NCBI GenBank assembly: GCA_023362775.1
Contig: JALMGJ010000002.1
Location: 62,077,914-62,141,913 of the forward strand
Direction: 5' to 3'
DNA from: Charina bottae
Lineage: Eukaryota > Chordata > Lepidosauria > Squamata > Charinaidae
DNA length: 64,000 bases
The position numbers and the translations under genes were made by a program. Positions 10,928-21,920 of this stretch are shown here, one piece after another. The first letter of the stretch is position 1; every line of letters starts with the position of its first letter. The notes under the pieces are model-generated. The model was not told the DNA's origin and ran no database searches. It saw nothing but the letters and a program-made list of their open reading frames with translations.

Positions 10928-11582
10928 GAAAAACCTCGTAGGAGTGGAATTAATTACTGTTTATGCCTGCCTGCCTACCTTGGGTAATTATCTTCAGACT
11001 GGGACAGGAGCTGTTTGAAAGGAATCTTAAAAAGATTGGGGTTTTTTGCCCTTTTAACAACTTGGTGTAGCAATCCAGGGTTCATTTAAAGAACAAAAAT
11101 GATTTCCCTACTGCTATAAGAAGCAGGCAGTTCCGATAACCAATGCTAATATAAACTTAAAAGTTATTCTTCGGTACCTGACAACTGAATATAGGGATTT
11201 GTTGAAAAGTTTTAAAAATTGTTTTGAAAACATCTCATTGGCTAATCTTTCTGCAAGGCTGTGGATTTTATTCCCTTGGAAAGCAGCCAACCCCACATGT
11301 TTTTGTAGAACATTTTGAGTTGGACTGTTTTATTCTGAACTTGAAACATCTTTTCTCTTTGTGCAGATCTATAATCTCTACCTCTCTGAATGAGCAAAGG
11401 ATCAAGTTGTCACTCAGCTCTCTGAAGCTATTTTAGACTATAATAAATTCTGAAGCAAAATTTGGAAGTTGCTTCTCAGGAGAAATTACAAGGACTACGT
11501 ATTCCTATCTAGACAATCTAGGAACAATCTAAATCATTGTTCCTAATAAATAGTAATAGTCCTTAGGAGGAGTCTATGCTTC
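10928..11582 (+). repeat. Unclassified ~655-bp dispersed repeat, copy A
   Basis: The whole block recurs in inverted orientation at 31657-32392. The right-hand part (about 11220-11582) is almost identical between copies, the left part more diverged. I recognise no LTR, SINE or transposon hallmark: no TG/CA ends, no inverted ends, no obvious target duplication. Both copies share an open frame of about 60 codons (here about 11260-11436), but its conservation can be explained by DNA identity alone. Copy A has only two to three CCTG units where copy B has a long expansion. Confidence 0.7.
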
Positions 11583-12351
11583 ACTATCTTCCTCGCTGGC
11601 TCAGTCAGCCAAGATCTGCTTCTAGCTGACACACACGGCTCTCTTCTTTCTCTCAATCTTGGTCATCACTCGGCCAACATGTGTCAGGCACCCTTCTTCC
11701 TCCAGCCTCAGTCCCAATCCCTTGCACTCCCCACGTTGCCTGTTTCCCTGGAGGTGCGGGAAGGAAGGCCAGTGGGGAGAAAACCCTCCTGCTTTCTCTC
11801 TTTCAGCCCTTGTACGTCTGTGGGGTGTATGTGTGTGTGTCAAAAAAGTCAATATGGTGGTCGTGGCCACATAGTTGAAGGCTGTCCCCTCAGTAGTGTG
11901 CGTGGTATCAACAAACCTATAAAAAGGACTGGCCCTCAATCAGCCATTCATGACTACCATATTTTACTTTTTTGATACCCTCCCACTGCCTGAACACACC
12001 TGGTCTTATAAGTTGTCTTTTGTACCTCCCTCTTAACTTCAATTCTTTGTCTTTTCTCTGAAGTAAGCTTTCTGTTTCTTTCACTTTAAAGCTTTGACTC
12101 TATATACCTCATCTCCTTAAGCTGCCTCTTCTAGGTAACTATTTTCTTTTGTTTCTCCTTTTCCTAGCCATTGCTTCCAGGCTAATTTTTGCTTCTCTTC
12201 TTTCTCCCCATGTGTCTATCCATGTCCAGTGGAGTCCTTGTGCCAAGTGCCTTGGGCCCATCATTTTTAAACCCTTTCTCAGTTAAAAAAATTGTTTATC
12301 TTAAGTTCTTGGGGGACAATTTTCCCCTATCACTGGGAAGTTTCCAATTCT
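11583..12351. other. Pyrimidine-rich spacer
   Basis: A short GT run sits near 11828-11841. From about 11980 the plus strand is strongly T- and C-rich. No gene signature is convincing; the overlapping open frames are composition-driven. Confidence 0.4.
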
Positions 12352-12416
12352 GTTTTATTTATACTTCAACTTTTATTACCGCGCCATCTCTCCCAGAGGG
12401 GACTCTGGGCAGTTTT
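12352..12416 (-). mobile_element. L2 3'-tail fragment
   Basis: The GGGGACTCTGGGCAG block and the adjacent TTTATTTATAC match the inverted 3' end of the local L2 family (compare 36840-36870). A short remnant in reverse orientation. Confidence 0.65.
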
Positions 12417-13984
12417 CCTTGCAGGATCCTAAGAAGCCCCTTATCATTTTCTTGTGAACTATTTACCTTTATTCCTTCCTATTTACCATTTAATATCCAA
12501 GGATCCTGTTTTTTTTTACTTCTGATTCCTTCCCATGACATTCCTCACTACAAGGATTTGTAGCACCTATGTTAATTTCTTTGCTTTTCATGACAAACAT
12601 CTACCAGTTCATTCATTTTCCAGTTTTACTGTGTTTTTCTTTGTTCTGTTTTAATTGTATCTTTAAGTTGTTCATACTCAGTCTGTTATTTATTAGAGAA
12701 ATAAATAAATTGCAGCTTTTTTTAAAAAAAAAGTTTTTTTTTTTAAAAAGCTCACATATTAGGATTTGTGATTGTATACCAGAAACACATCTCTATAAAA
12801 AGCTAGAGTATAAGTTTTCATATTTCTCATTCTCCTGATTTTTTCCCCTTCCTTACCTTCCAAATTGGTCCTCACTCCAATCCTTTTTAAATGAAAAAGG
12901 AATTATGAAGACTAGAGACTGATCCTGATTTATATAGATAAGAAGCAATCAAATTGAAGTGAATAGGCAGGCTTCAAGGTGAAAGAAGACAAAAATGCTA
13001 ACATGATGCCACTGATCAGCTAACTCCACAAAAGTGAAAAAGAAACCAAAGAGTGACTAAATTTATGGTGCAGTGGAAATGAAAAAGTGGTAGCAAGACC
13101 AAAGGTTGTCAGCAGCAAAGACGAGAAAATGATATAAGGTATTTGCAGAAACCTCTGGAGTTACATATGAATTATAGCAGAAATACTTTGCTTCACATTA
13201 GGGCTTGACCTTTCTTCAGTGGTGGACTTACTGAATCTGTGTTTGTGAAGGTAAGTAATAAGCTACAATAATCTGGCTGACCGTCATTCTCAGAATTTTC
13301 AAACTTGAATATTAATGAAGGCAAGTTACGTACTAATTTGTCTTCCTCTGAAAAGCAACCAGAATAACTGGCAGCATTGAACAGATCTGGGCTAATCTCG
13401 AAAAAGCTAAAAAGCCTAGAACTGATTAGTATTTGGAAGGGTTTCCACAAGGAAAACCCAGCTTTACACTAAACTGGGCAATCTAGAAAAAGACAATGGC
13501 AAATTGCTTCCATGCAGCTTCTAAAAAAACCTGGGGTTAATCCTGACTCAATGAAGTCTTTAAGTTAAAAAACAGAACAAAACAACCACCATCCCACATA
13601 TTTTTGAAAATTTCCACATGCTTGCTTGCTTTTTAATTATTTTATTATTTAAATTTATATCCCATCAACTCCATAGAGACTTATTAGGAATCTGCAAGAT
13701 TTTATTTTCATTTTAGTATACCATTTGTTTTCACAGCTCCATCATGTTGAGTTAATCTAAATTTATTTCATTTTTTAAAAAAAAACATTGCAATTTTTAC
13801 AGTACACATGTTTTATTTGGGTGCTTTCTTTTTCTTTTACCTGTCATCTAAAATGTTTGTAATAGCAAAGCAGATATAATGAATGAGACACAATCTCATA
13901 CAATTGCTTTATAGACACCTTAGCTATGAGAGTAAGCCCCACCAAAAACAATGGTGTACTTTCCCCAAAACAAATGTATTACCA
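12417..13984. other. AT/pyrimidine-rich spacer
   Basis: Continues the T-rich composition, with homopolymer runs near 12720-12750. Around 13490-13560 an AATGGCAAATTGCTTCCATG stretch resembles a degraded L2/SINE tail, and ATTTAAATTTATATCCC near 13645 resembles an inverted L2 tail; both are too short to call firmly. No gene seen. Confidence 0.4.
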
Positions 13985-14321
13985 GCTGTTTTTAAATAAC
14001 AATTGCTCCAAAGTGTCAACTTCTCAAGAGAGGAAAAATATCAAATTTATTTTTTATGCCCAATAAGGCCAAAATATGTCTAATCACAATTAGTGCTGGA
14101 AAAATAACTCGATTCCTTCGATAATTAGAACCAAGAATTTGCCAAGATTGTAAAGTGCTAAATGATAACTTTCAAGTTCCACCTATAATGGTACATAGAC
14201 AACATTCTTTCCATTCCACTATATGGCTGAATTTTAAAAAGAAGCCCAATGGTATTGTTTAAAATTTAGAAAATTAAAACCACCATCATCATAATAAATA
14301 CATAGGTGCTACTCTCAAAAT
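13985..14321 (-). mobile_element. Old L1 fragment, 3' portion
   Basis: The minus strand reads GGFNFLNFKQYHWAS (within 14156-14321), a decayed form of the L1 C-terminal signature, followed by TLEQLLFKNSW near 13990-14050. It continues the L1 remnant found at 15732-16680; the two parts are separated by the zinc-finger LINE insertion. Stops and frameshifts throughout mark it as ancient. The left boundary is approximate. Confidence 0.7.
14156..14321. repeat. 166-bp direct repeat, left copy (long target duplication)
   Basis: Matches 15566-15731 over all 166 positions with two differences (about 14241 and 14299). It lies exactly at the left edge of the zinc-finger LINE copy and is part of the old L1, so the simplest reading is an exceptionally long target-site duplication. 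Confidence 0.93.
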
Positions 14322-15565
14322 TCATTGGCGATCACTCGTAGCCGAGTAAGATTGTCTTCCAAAGGTAAAATTTTAACGGTGGATCCGTAAGTGGCTATAA
14401 AGGCCAATTCTGGATCCGCACAACCTCCCACAATGAGGGCATAGGTTTCCGGGTGGGAGACGGTCATGATGAGGGTTTGCCTGACGTGCCTTCCTTTTAG
14501 CTCTTTTCTCCTTTTCGCCCTGTACTCGTGCTTCTTCAAAGTCCATAGCGCCATTAATAAAGGATGACCTCTAATTGAAACGCTCATGAGCTAGGGCTTC
14601 CCAGTTCTCAATGCTGATATTACATTTTTAAAAATTAGCTTTGAGAGTATCTTTGAATCTCTTTTGCTGTCCACCAATATTCCGTTTTCCATTCTTAAGT
14701 TGGGAGTAAAGTAGCTGCTTTGGAAGACGATGGTCAGGCATTCGAACAACATGACCGGTCCAGCGAAGTTGATGTTGGATGATCATTGTTTCAATGCTGG
14801 TGGTTTTAGCTTCTTCTAATACGCTAACATTAGTCCGCCTATCTTCCCAAGTAATTTGCAGAATTTTTGGGAGGCAGCGTTGATGGAATCTTTCAAGAAG
14901 TTGGAGGTGGCGTTTGTAGAGGGTCCATGTTTCACAGGCATACAGAAGGGTTGGTAGTACAATGGCTTTGTAAACAAGCATTTTGGTCTCCCTGCGAATG
15001 TCCCGATCCTCAAACACTCTATGCTTCATTCGGGAGAAAGCTACACTCGCAGAGCTCAGGCGATGCTGAATTTCAGCGTCGATGTCGGCTTTTGTAGATA
15101 GATGGCTGCCGAGATAAAAAAAGTGATCGACATTTTCTAGTGACACACCTTTAAGCTGGATTGATGGCGCTGCGGAGGGATTGGTTCGAACTTGCTGGTA
15201 AAGCACTTTGGTTTTTTTAATGTTAATCGAGAGGCCGAGTTTTTCATATGCTTCTGCAAAGATGCAGAAAGGAAGTTCCATAGGCAGATGTTCCTTGAGA
15301 GTTGATTGAAAGCAAGCTCGTTTAATAGGATCTTGAAGGGCCAGTGTATTCATTTTACGCCTTGGTTTTCTTCCTTGGAGCCTACGATGAGCCTACGATG
15401 AGGGACAATCTTTATGGCCATCGTGGATCGAATTAATCGATGGTCTGTCCAGCAGTCATCGGCGCTCGTCATGGCTCTGGTGAGAAGTACATCACGGCGA
15501 TCTCTAGCATGGACAATTACATAATCTAAAAGATGCCAGTGCTTCGACCGTGGGTGCTTCCATGA
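14322..15565 (-). mobile_element. Zinc-finger LINE, 5'-truncated and internally deleted copy
   Basis: A 1,244-bp reverse-strand copy of the non-LTR retrotransposon present nearly complete at 55337-59262. Aligning by eye, it is the same as 55340-56280, then jumps to 57662-57950. About 1.4 kb covering most of the reverse transcriptase palm is missing, with a few filler bases (CAGAA) at the joint near 15269. It is 5'-truncated within the endonuclease. The 3' end and zinc-finger region are at the left. It sits between 166-bp direct repeats in an old L1. Confidence 0.92.
14628..15353 (-). pseudogene. Zinc-finger LINE fusion frame (endonuclease linker joined to reverse transcriptase end)
   Basis: A 241-codon frame created by the internal deletion. 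The first ~35 residues belong to the segment after the endonuclease (NTLALQDPIKRACFQ), then it jumps to AEAYEKLGLSINIKKTKVLY in the thumb-side part of the reverse transcriptase. The catalytic YADD region is deleted. The frame ends before the terminal zinc finger, which lies in another frame (14315-14587 region). A deletion product, not a gene. Confidence 0.88.
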
Positions 15566-15592
15566 TGCTAAATGATAACTTTCAAGTTCCAC
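15350..15592 (-). pseudogene. Zinc-finger LINE endonuclease C-terminal fragment
   Basis: Carries SWKHPRSKHWHLLDYVIV and the end of the endonuclease with DHRLIRS. This copy keeps the arginine codon CGA where the longer copy at 57821 has a TGA stop. The first few residues come from the flanking old L1, so the apparent start is artificial. Confidence 0.85.
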
Positions 15593-15731
15593 CTATAATG
15601 GTACATAGACAACATTCTTTCCATTCCACTATATGGCTGAATTTTAAAAATAAGCCCAATGGTATTGTTTAAAATTTAGAAAATTAAAACCACCATCATC
15701 ATAATAAAGACATAGGTGCTACTCTCAAAAT
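15566..15731. repeat. 166-bp direct repeat, right copy
   Basis: Partner of 14156-14321 with two mismatches. It is continuous with the old L1 to the right, which supports its being the original target. Confidence 0.93.
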
Positions 15732-16680
15732 ATACATCAGTCTTGATGCAAAATTCATTTTCACAACATTAAATCTTCCACACAAATATAAGAATATTTT
15801 CATCCGTCTCTTCATATCCTCTTTCATCTGGGTGATATACAGTATTTTGAAATCTTCTTACATACTAAACTGGGTATTTTATTGAGGATAGTAATCCAAG
15901 TATTTAATAGTTTCTGGACAATTAAAAAAATCCCCTAAAATCTTTGCAAAGTTATTTAGGTAAAGATTGATGAATCTTGAGAAACTGATTAAGTAAAAAA
16001 TAAATGATCATTTTTAAAAAAGAAAACAAATATCATCTGCATAAAGCAACATCTTATATTCAAATTCAGCTAAATAAATCCCTTGAATTTCAGAAGTTTT
16101 TCTTATTAGGAATGCCAGTATTTCCAATACCAAATTAAAGGAGATAAGGGCTATCCTTGATAGGTTCTCATTGCATTTTAATTACCGGTGAAATAATCTC
16201 AATGGTAACTATACAAGAAGAAGGATTTAGATAATAAATTATAATCCAAAAATACATTCTATAGGAAATTGAAACTCTTCAACACAAAAACTTGATTTGA
16301 ACTACATCAACAGCTATTTCTGCATCCAACAAAGTTAACTGCAGATTCTTGTCTATCAGCATACAAGACTATTATATCAACCAAGGGTCTTATATTATCT
16401 GAAACCTGACATCCTTTCATGTATCCAGATTGTGCAGGATGAATTATTGCCAGTAATATCTTCTGTAATCTTCTCACCAATATAGCTGTTAAAAATCTTA
16501 GCATCAACATTAAACAGAGATATCAAGCAATAACTTGTATACTGGGTAGGATCATTTCCAGTCTTCAAAATTACAGTGATGAAAGCATCATAACTTGAAG
16601 CTGGCTGGACTTTATTTTCATAAGATGTTGGAAATATTTCCAGACGTATAGGAGCTATTTTCATGCTGTCCTATGATTTA
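15732..16680 (-). mobile_element. Old L1 fragment, 5' portion
   Basis: On the minus strand I can read, in the correct L1 order, ISLFNVDAKIFNSYI (near 16490-16550), QG-stop-PLSPL (near 16150) and LYADDIC (near 16030-16045). Stops and shifts interrupt every frame. With 13985-14321 this forms one ancient L1 of at least 1.3 kb that was the target of the zinc-finger LINE. Confidence 0.8.
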
Positions 16681-19317
16681 TACCATTCTATGGTTATTTC
16701 ATATTCCATGGTTTACAGCTTCTTTTATGAAGTACATTTTAATCCTACTACTCAGGATTCTTATTTGATTAAGTGTGATATATACAATAAATATTCCAAA
16801 TTTATAAATAAAATCAACTTGTTCCTGTCTGATTTTTCTCTCTTTAATAAGTGTGTATATTTGCTTAATGTAATGTCTTATATTTCACAAGGTATATTTA
16901 CCAGGATTCCACATCTTTCTTATATTTTCCTTTTTCTAGTCATAATCTGGTTATATAAGGAGCTGTTATGGTAATGCAAGAAAACCTCAAGATATATAGA
17001 CAAGGAAGAATGGATAATGTCTGGGGAAAAAATATATTAATGATTTACTCCCAATGTTTCAATGGTGTAGGGGTGGGGGGTAGGGGAAGAAACATTTTTT
17101 TAAAAAAGAAAAAATAGTAAGGCTGAGATGAGAGTTCCACATGTCCTGAAATGTCTGAGGTAGATGATGCAGTCTCATCTGTCTTTAAATTTTAAAAAGC
17201 TCAACATGCTTAAAACAATGGTGGACTAATTGATAATTAGAAGCTTCTTTACCTATGCTTCTTTTATTGGCCAGTTGAATTATGTTGAAATGTTTCTGTA
17301 ATGTTTTAGACATTCTCTCAGCCCAGAACACCTTTCTGCCTAAGATTTGATCTAGTGAATTCAATATTAATTAAAGATCAGTATGAAAATTTATCAATTC
17401 AGAAACTCCCCAGAATAGACACTTAAATGAAACAGGCCTACCAATATCCTCTCTAACTTACTGTTGAGATACTACTGTTATGTCTCTGCTGGAGATAGTA
17501 ATATATATTGTCTCATTTTTTTAAGATAATGAATTGTTTTTTTAAAAAAATATTTTGATTCATACAAACTTAAAATGAGAAATGCTTTGCACTTAAGAAG
17601 CACTTGAGCTATTTTAGTTAGTAATAGTGCAAGGCATTATTTAATGAAATTTGAATGTACCTTTATCTCAAAAATGCCACAAGAATGCTTACAAAGACAG
17701 CTCATGACTAGTAAAATTAATGTAATTTGAAAATTATGCTCTTATGCATTCAAATTTCTACTTGAGATCGTTTCATTTTAAAAGCATTATACTGCAGTTG
17801 CATGAATTGAATAGAGCTTTCAGACCTTTGTTCAGAGATGGGTTATTAAATTCCAGCATTGCAATTGGCACAATAGAAGTATTAACTAGGTATTAATTAT
17901 GCCAATCCAGAGAAAAAGAAATCATTGAAGGGGGATGAATTATAAAGAGTATGATATAAATTTATTGCAGACATTAATTGGTTCAGAAGGGTCTCTTGTA
18001 TCAATTCATGCTTGATTTTTAAGAAGTCTTCCAGCAAGTGAATGTCTTTTTTTATTGCTACTAAATTTATTGGTTAGAGTAGGGGTCAGCCCTGCAGATG
18101 CTGCTGAACTATTGCTCCCAGTATCTTTCACATATGCCTATATCAGTTGGAACTGCTTAAAGTCACAGTTCAGAAACATGTGGAATGCCACAAGTTCCCC
18201 ATTCTTGGATTAGAGCTATTTGATCAGATACCTATCCAAGTTTGATATGTGCATACAGTATATGTGCATGCACCCATAACCACACATACAGCTGCAGCAT
18301 CAGGGTGGCTTAGGAATTTAAGCATGTTTATTCATTGCTTTACGAGTATTGCCATTTTTAAAAGATCAAAAAAGCCTTTATTCCTCACTTAAGAGATTGA
18401 CATGTTTGAACTGTGTGAACAGGAAAAGAACTTGGTGGCAGTTTGTAGTATTTAATAGTAGGGTTGATGTCATTAAGTCCTGTAAAAGAGTTTTGTGATT
18501 AGTTATTGGGACAGGGTAGATAGTTCACAAGAGTTGTTTCAAGATCTTGTATGCCCTTTAAAAGAATAAGATGTTGAGGTGGATACAGCTTTTATACCGA
18601 AAGCCTGAGCAACAGTCTGCTTGGAGCTAAAAAAAATCTCTGCTGGACTTAGCAAAGTTGTAGAATGGAATTAATTCAAAGCAGTATGTCATTTCTATGG
18701 GGCTTTCCCCATGTTTGAATTACAGTGCTATCCAGCCATCCTGCAAAAAAACAAACAAACAAGAGACCCTATACTGGCATGAAATATTCTGTCTCCATTG
18801 ATAATCATTATCTTTTGTCTACTGCATTGGTTGTGAGTCACTGCTGAATGATGCCAAACTGACTTTGAATGGGCATCATGTGATAAGCAAAACCATTGGT
18901 TGATTCCTCTGGTTCTGCTGTCTTCCCTCTTCAACATGTCAGCAGCTGGTAGGAAAAATATCTGCCAGTCACAGAGCTGCAGCCAGAATAAGTGGGTCTG
19001 TCTACAGGGCTCTGTGCATCACCTCTAAACTCCTTCCCTCCTACACTTTCTCTCCTTCCTTGTCTTCTACTGTAACCCAAATTGAATAATGTTAAAGAAC
19101 AAACAGAGATCCGAGTCATGAAGGTTGTTGAGTCACAAGTAGCCCTTTTATTTAAGATTTCTCTCCCCTTTCTTTCCTTTTTTATATAAGCAACAAATGC
19201 TGTCTTTCTGTTTGCTTCATGCTTTGTTGGGAGGCAATGGGATGGGGTTGAATCCACAGCATTGCACAGACCTACAACTGAATAGATATACGTAAGAGCA
19301 TAAATCCTCCTGCATTT
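16681..19317. other. Long spacer without recognised elements
   Basis: About 2.6 kb of AT-rich sequence without a repeat family I can name. The block at about 17640-17990 lacks repeats and microsatellites and could be old unique sequence. An A-rich AAACAAACAAAC run lies near 18752. No open frame has domain features. Confidence 0.4.
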
Positions 19318-19560
19318 GTTGTTGTTCAGTCATTCAGACATTTCTGACCCTTCATGACCAAATGGACATCATTTTGCCAGGACTGTCTGCAGTCAATGCT
19401 TCTTTCAGTGCTCCGAAGCTCATGCTTGTCAGTGATTGTATTTAGCTGCACAATCATCTGTTGACCTCTTTTATTTATTGCCTTCAATTTTTCCAAACTT
19501 TGGGAGCTTTTTTCTGATGATTCTTGAATTCACATTATGTGTCCAAAACATTTAAGCTTT
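19318..19560 (-). mobile_element. Diverged BovB/RTE 3'-end fragment
   Basis: Begins TTGTTGTTCAGTCATTCAG, the inverted RTE/BovB tail, with decayed coding sequence beyond. It is clearly older than the other BovB pieces. The right boundary is approximate. Confidence 0.65.
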
Positions 19561-20490
19561 GACTTCATTATTAGCTTCCAGTTAGCAGTCTGGTTTTACA
19601 TCCCCTACACACAGCCTACCCATTGCATAAGAGCTTCTAAGGCTGAAGCAACTTCTCCATATCACATTTTGGGTTAGGGCTAGGTTGTTTTTCTATATGT
19701 TTTCCTGCTGGATGTAGTTATAGGGAAAATTAAGATTCTTAGTCCACGCATGAAAAACAATCTTTTCAAGAACTTGGTACTAAGTGTTCAGTCTTGAAAC
19801 TGAAGGGAGAGTGAAAGTCAGATGTGTAAATGATACTGAAAATAAGATTTATTTTATCTCAAATGCTATGAATAGCATGGCAATATTTGGTTTATCAGAA
19901 TCAAAAACTACTTATCACAGTGGAGGAGAATGGAACAAGTAAACAAAGCAATGGAGAAACTTGCTGCAGAACAGACAACGGGGGAAAGAAGAGATAAACC
20001 ACAGCATGTCATGAAAGAAAAAGAAATCATTAGGAGAAGAAAAATTTCAGCATGTAATAAGTGATTGCATGAGGAGACGGATCGATATCAGACATGGGAC
20101 TCTGCAGGAAAAGAGATGCTGAACATATTATTTGGACTCCCCTTTTAATAACACAAACCACCTAGGGAAGAAATGTGCTCTCACTGTTGGATCCTTGAAT
20201 TGTTCAATTTCTGGTACTATGAGAAAACCAAAGACTGGGGTGGGGTGGGGGGATAATAAAGAGTCTAGTATGTCATAAATGGTATTTGAAGCTCTGGAGG
20301 TAGAAATTCTTTTAGAGTCAGGAGAACAGATGTGTTTAATATAGGGCTCATTGGTGAAGCATTTCTGTCTTTTAAGTGTATGCAAATATGGAGGATAATA
20401 GATTCTTTATAATTGTTCTGTTCAGAACTGACCTTTCACAGCACTTAGAATTATAGAATTCTGATACGCATTTGTCTAAGTTGCACATTC
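19561..20490. other. Spacer, nothing recognised
   Basis: No recognisable element. A G-rich GGGGTGGGGTGGGG run lies near 20237. Confidence 0.4.
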
Positions 20491-20498
20491 CAAACTAT

Positions 20499-21407
20499 TA
20501 GGCTGACCATACATCCCGTTTTGAATGGGACAGTCCCGTTTTTTTAACATTTCTGGACCGTCCCTTCATTTTAATATAAAAGTCAATTTTGTCCTGTTTT
20601 TTAAAAAACCTGTCAGGATGTCAGGTACGAGCCTGCCAGGCGCATACCTGCCCCTGTCACCATGCTGGAATGGCAGAAGGAGTCGGAAGGAGAGGAAGAT
20701 GAGCCGACCACAGGAAGAGGGGGGCAGGGCACTCAAGGAGGACCCGAGCCGGAGCTGCTGATAGGAGGCAGCCCGAAAGAAGAAGCCCTCCCACCTATCA
20801 GTGCACGGCAAAGCAAATGAGAGCAGAGAGGTGGGCCGAGCGGTGCAAAGCCTGATTGGCCAGCATGTGCAAACGGCGTGAAATTCAAAGAATAAAAGGG
20901 CCAGCACAGCCGGTAGGAGTTGCCAGAGACAACCAATTCTATCTGCCACCTGTGCATCCTGAAGATCACCACTCTCCTGCCACGTGGAGGTCCTGGACCG
21001 ATTCAAGCCACGCCGCTGCCTCCAGTCCCAGTCCTGCGCCAGTACCTGCCACTGCCACAGAAGCCAGTTCTGCACCCTGTCTTGCCTCATCCTTGCTTTC
21101 AGATCCGAGCTGCGCCACTGCCTCTAGGCCAAACTCTGCGCCAGTTCCGGCTGCTGCCGCTGACAAAACCAAGAGCCGGAAGTAGCTGGAGCAGCACAAA
21201 AGAGCCAGAGCAGCTGATTTGAGGGAACCTGGAAGAGGAATCGCCTCCGCCTATCACGCTGCTCGGCCTGCCTCTCCCACCTCCTGATAGGCGGAGACAA
21301 TTCCTCTTCCGGGTTCTCTCCAATCAGCTGCTCTGGCTCTTTCGCACCGCTCCAGCTACTTCCGGCTGTTGGTTCCTCTTGTTCCGTTTTTGTCTCAAGG
21401 AAATATG
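20499..21407. mobile_element. hAT-like element of the TAGGCTGACC family, copy B (left part, interrupted by chromovirus)
   Basis: Left end TAGGCTGACCATA at 20499. The matching right end GTCATCCTA is at 27310-27318, beyond the inserted LTR element. The 8-bp target duplication CAAACTAT lies at 20491-20498 and 27319-27326. Without the insertion it would be about 918 bp, by far the longest member here, with a GC-rich centre (about 20610-21370) including a repetitive GCC/CCTGC-rich part and an inverted repeat. Overlapping GC-rich frames, for example 20566-21090, have no recognisable domain. Confidence 0.88.
21174..21367. repeat. Inverted repeat inside hAT-like copy B
   Basis: Arms of about 83 bp (21174-21256 and 21285-21367) with a 28-bp spacer: the left arm begins AGCCGGAAGTAGCTGGAGC and the right arm ends with its near complement. 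The sequence is GC-rich and would form a stable hairpin. Confidence 0.85.
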
Positions 21408-21761
21408 TGTGATGATCTCAACAACAATGTCCCAATAAACACTTCTCCATGTAGTTCAGTGAAATACAGATAAAGCTTTATTCAGGATACATGTTCATTG
21501 AAGCACTCCTAAAGACTTGAATGCTGATTCCCGCCAAACTATTCCCTCTTAACTTCCCCCCTTGCGCACCAATTCACCAACGATGATCTCATGAGGCAAA
21601 CGGTCCCATCTCTCCGTTGCAGGTGCGTGACCTTGGCCGAGCTGTCTCTAGCTTCCACCAGCAGACATAACACTCAACTGCCATCCCCCCTCCCAACTAC
21701 TATGCAAGCACTATGCTATGCTTAATCCTAATGGCAGGATTCATAGACATGAACCCTGACA
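21408..21761 (-). repeat. Chromovirus 3' LTR
   Basis: A 354-bp terminal repeat, TG...CA bounded, at the 3' end of the minus-strand element. Differs from the other LTR at the tenth base and near position 21719. Confidence 0.95.
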
Positions 21762-21920
21762 TGCCGACCCTCCAAAATAAAGAATAATATGCAAAGAACA
21801 AGAAAGGTTAAAAAATACAAGTAAACATAAAGGCATATGGAACAATTCCAGAAATCTTCAGGCTGCAACACAATGGGAGGCACGGAGATCTGAAAAACAG
21901 AAACAATAACAATTGTGCAG

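Noticed and set aside
10928..11582. Solo LTR of an endogenous retrovirus
   Set aside because: No TG/CA ends, no short target duplication and no LTR-like signals at the boundaries in either copy.
11622..11975. Several overlapping frames of about 60-105 codons
   Set aside because: They occur in multiple frames over the same sequence with no recognisable motif; they look like chance openings in pyrimidine-rich DNA.
20566..21222. Overlapping GC-rich open frames on both strands (up to 174 codons)
   Set aside because: They lie inside the hAT-like element, have proline/serine-rich composition-driven sequence on both strands, and show no domain.
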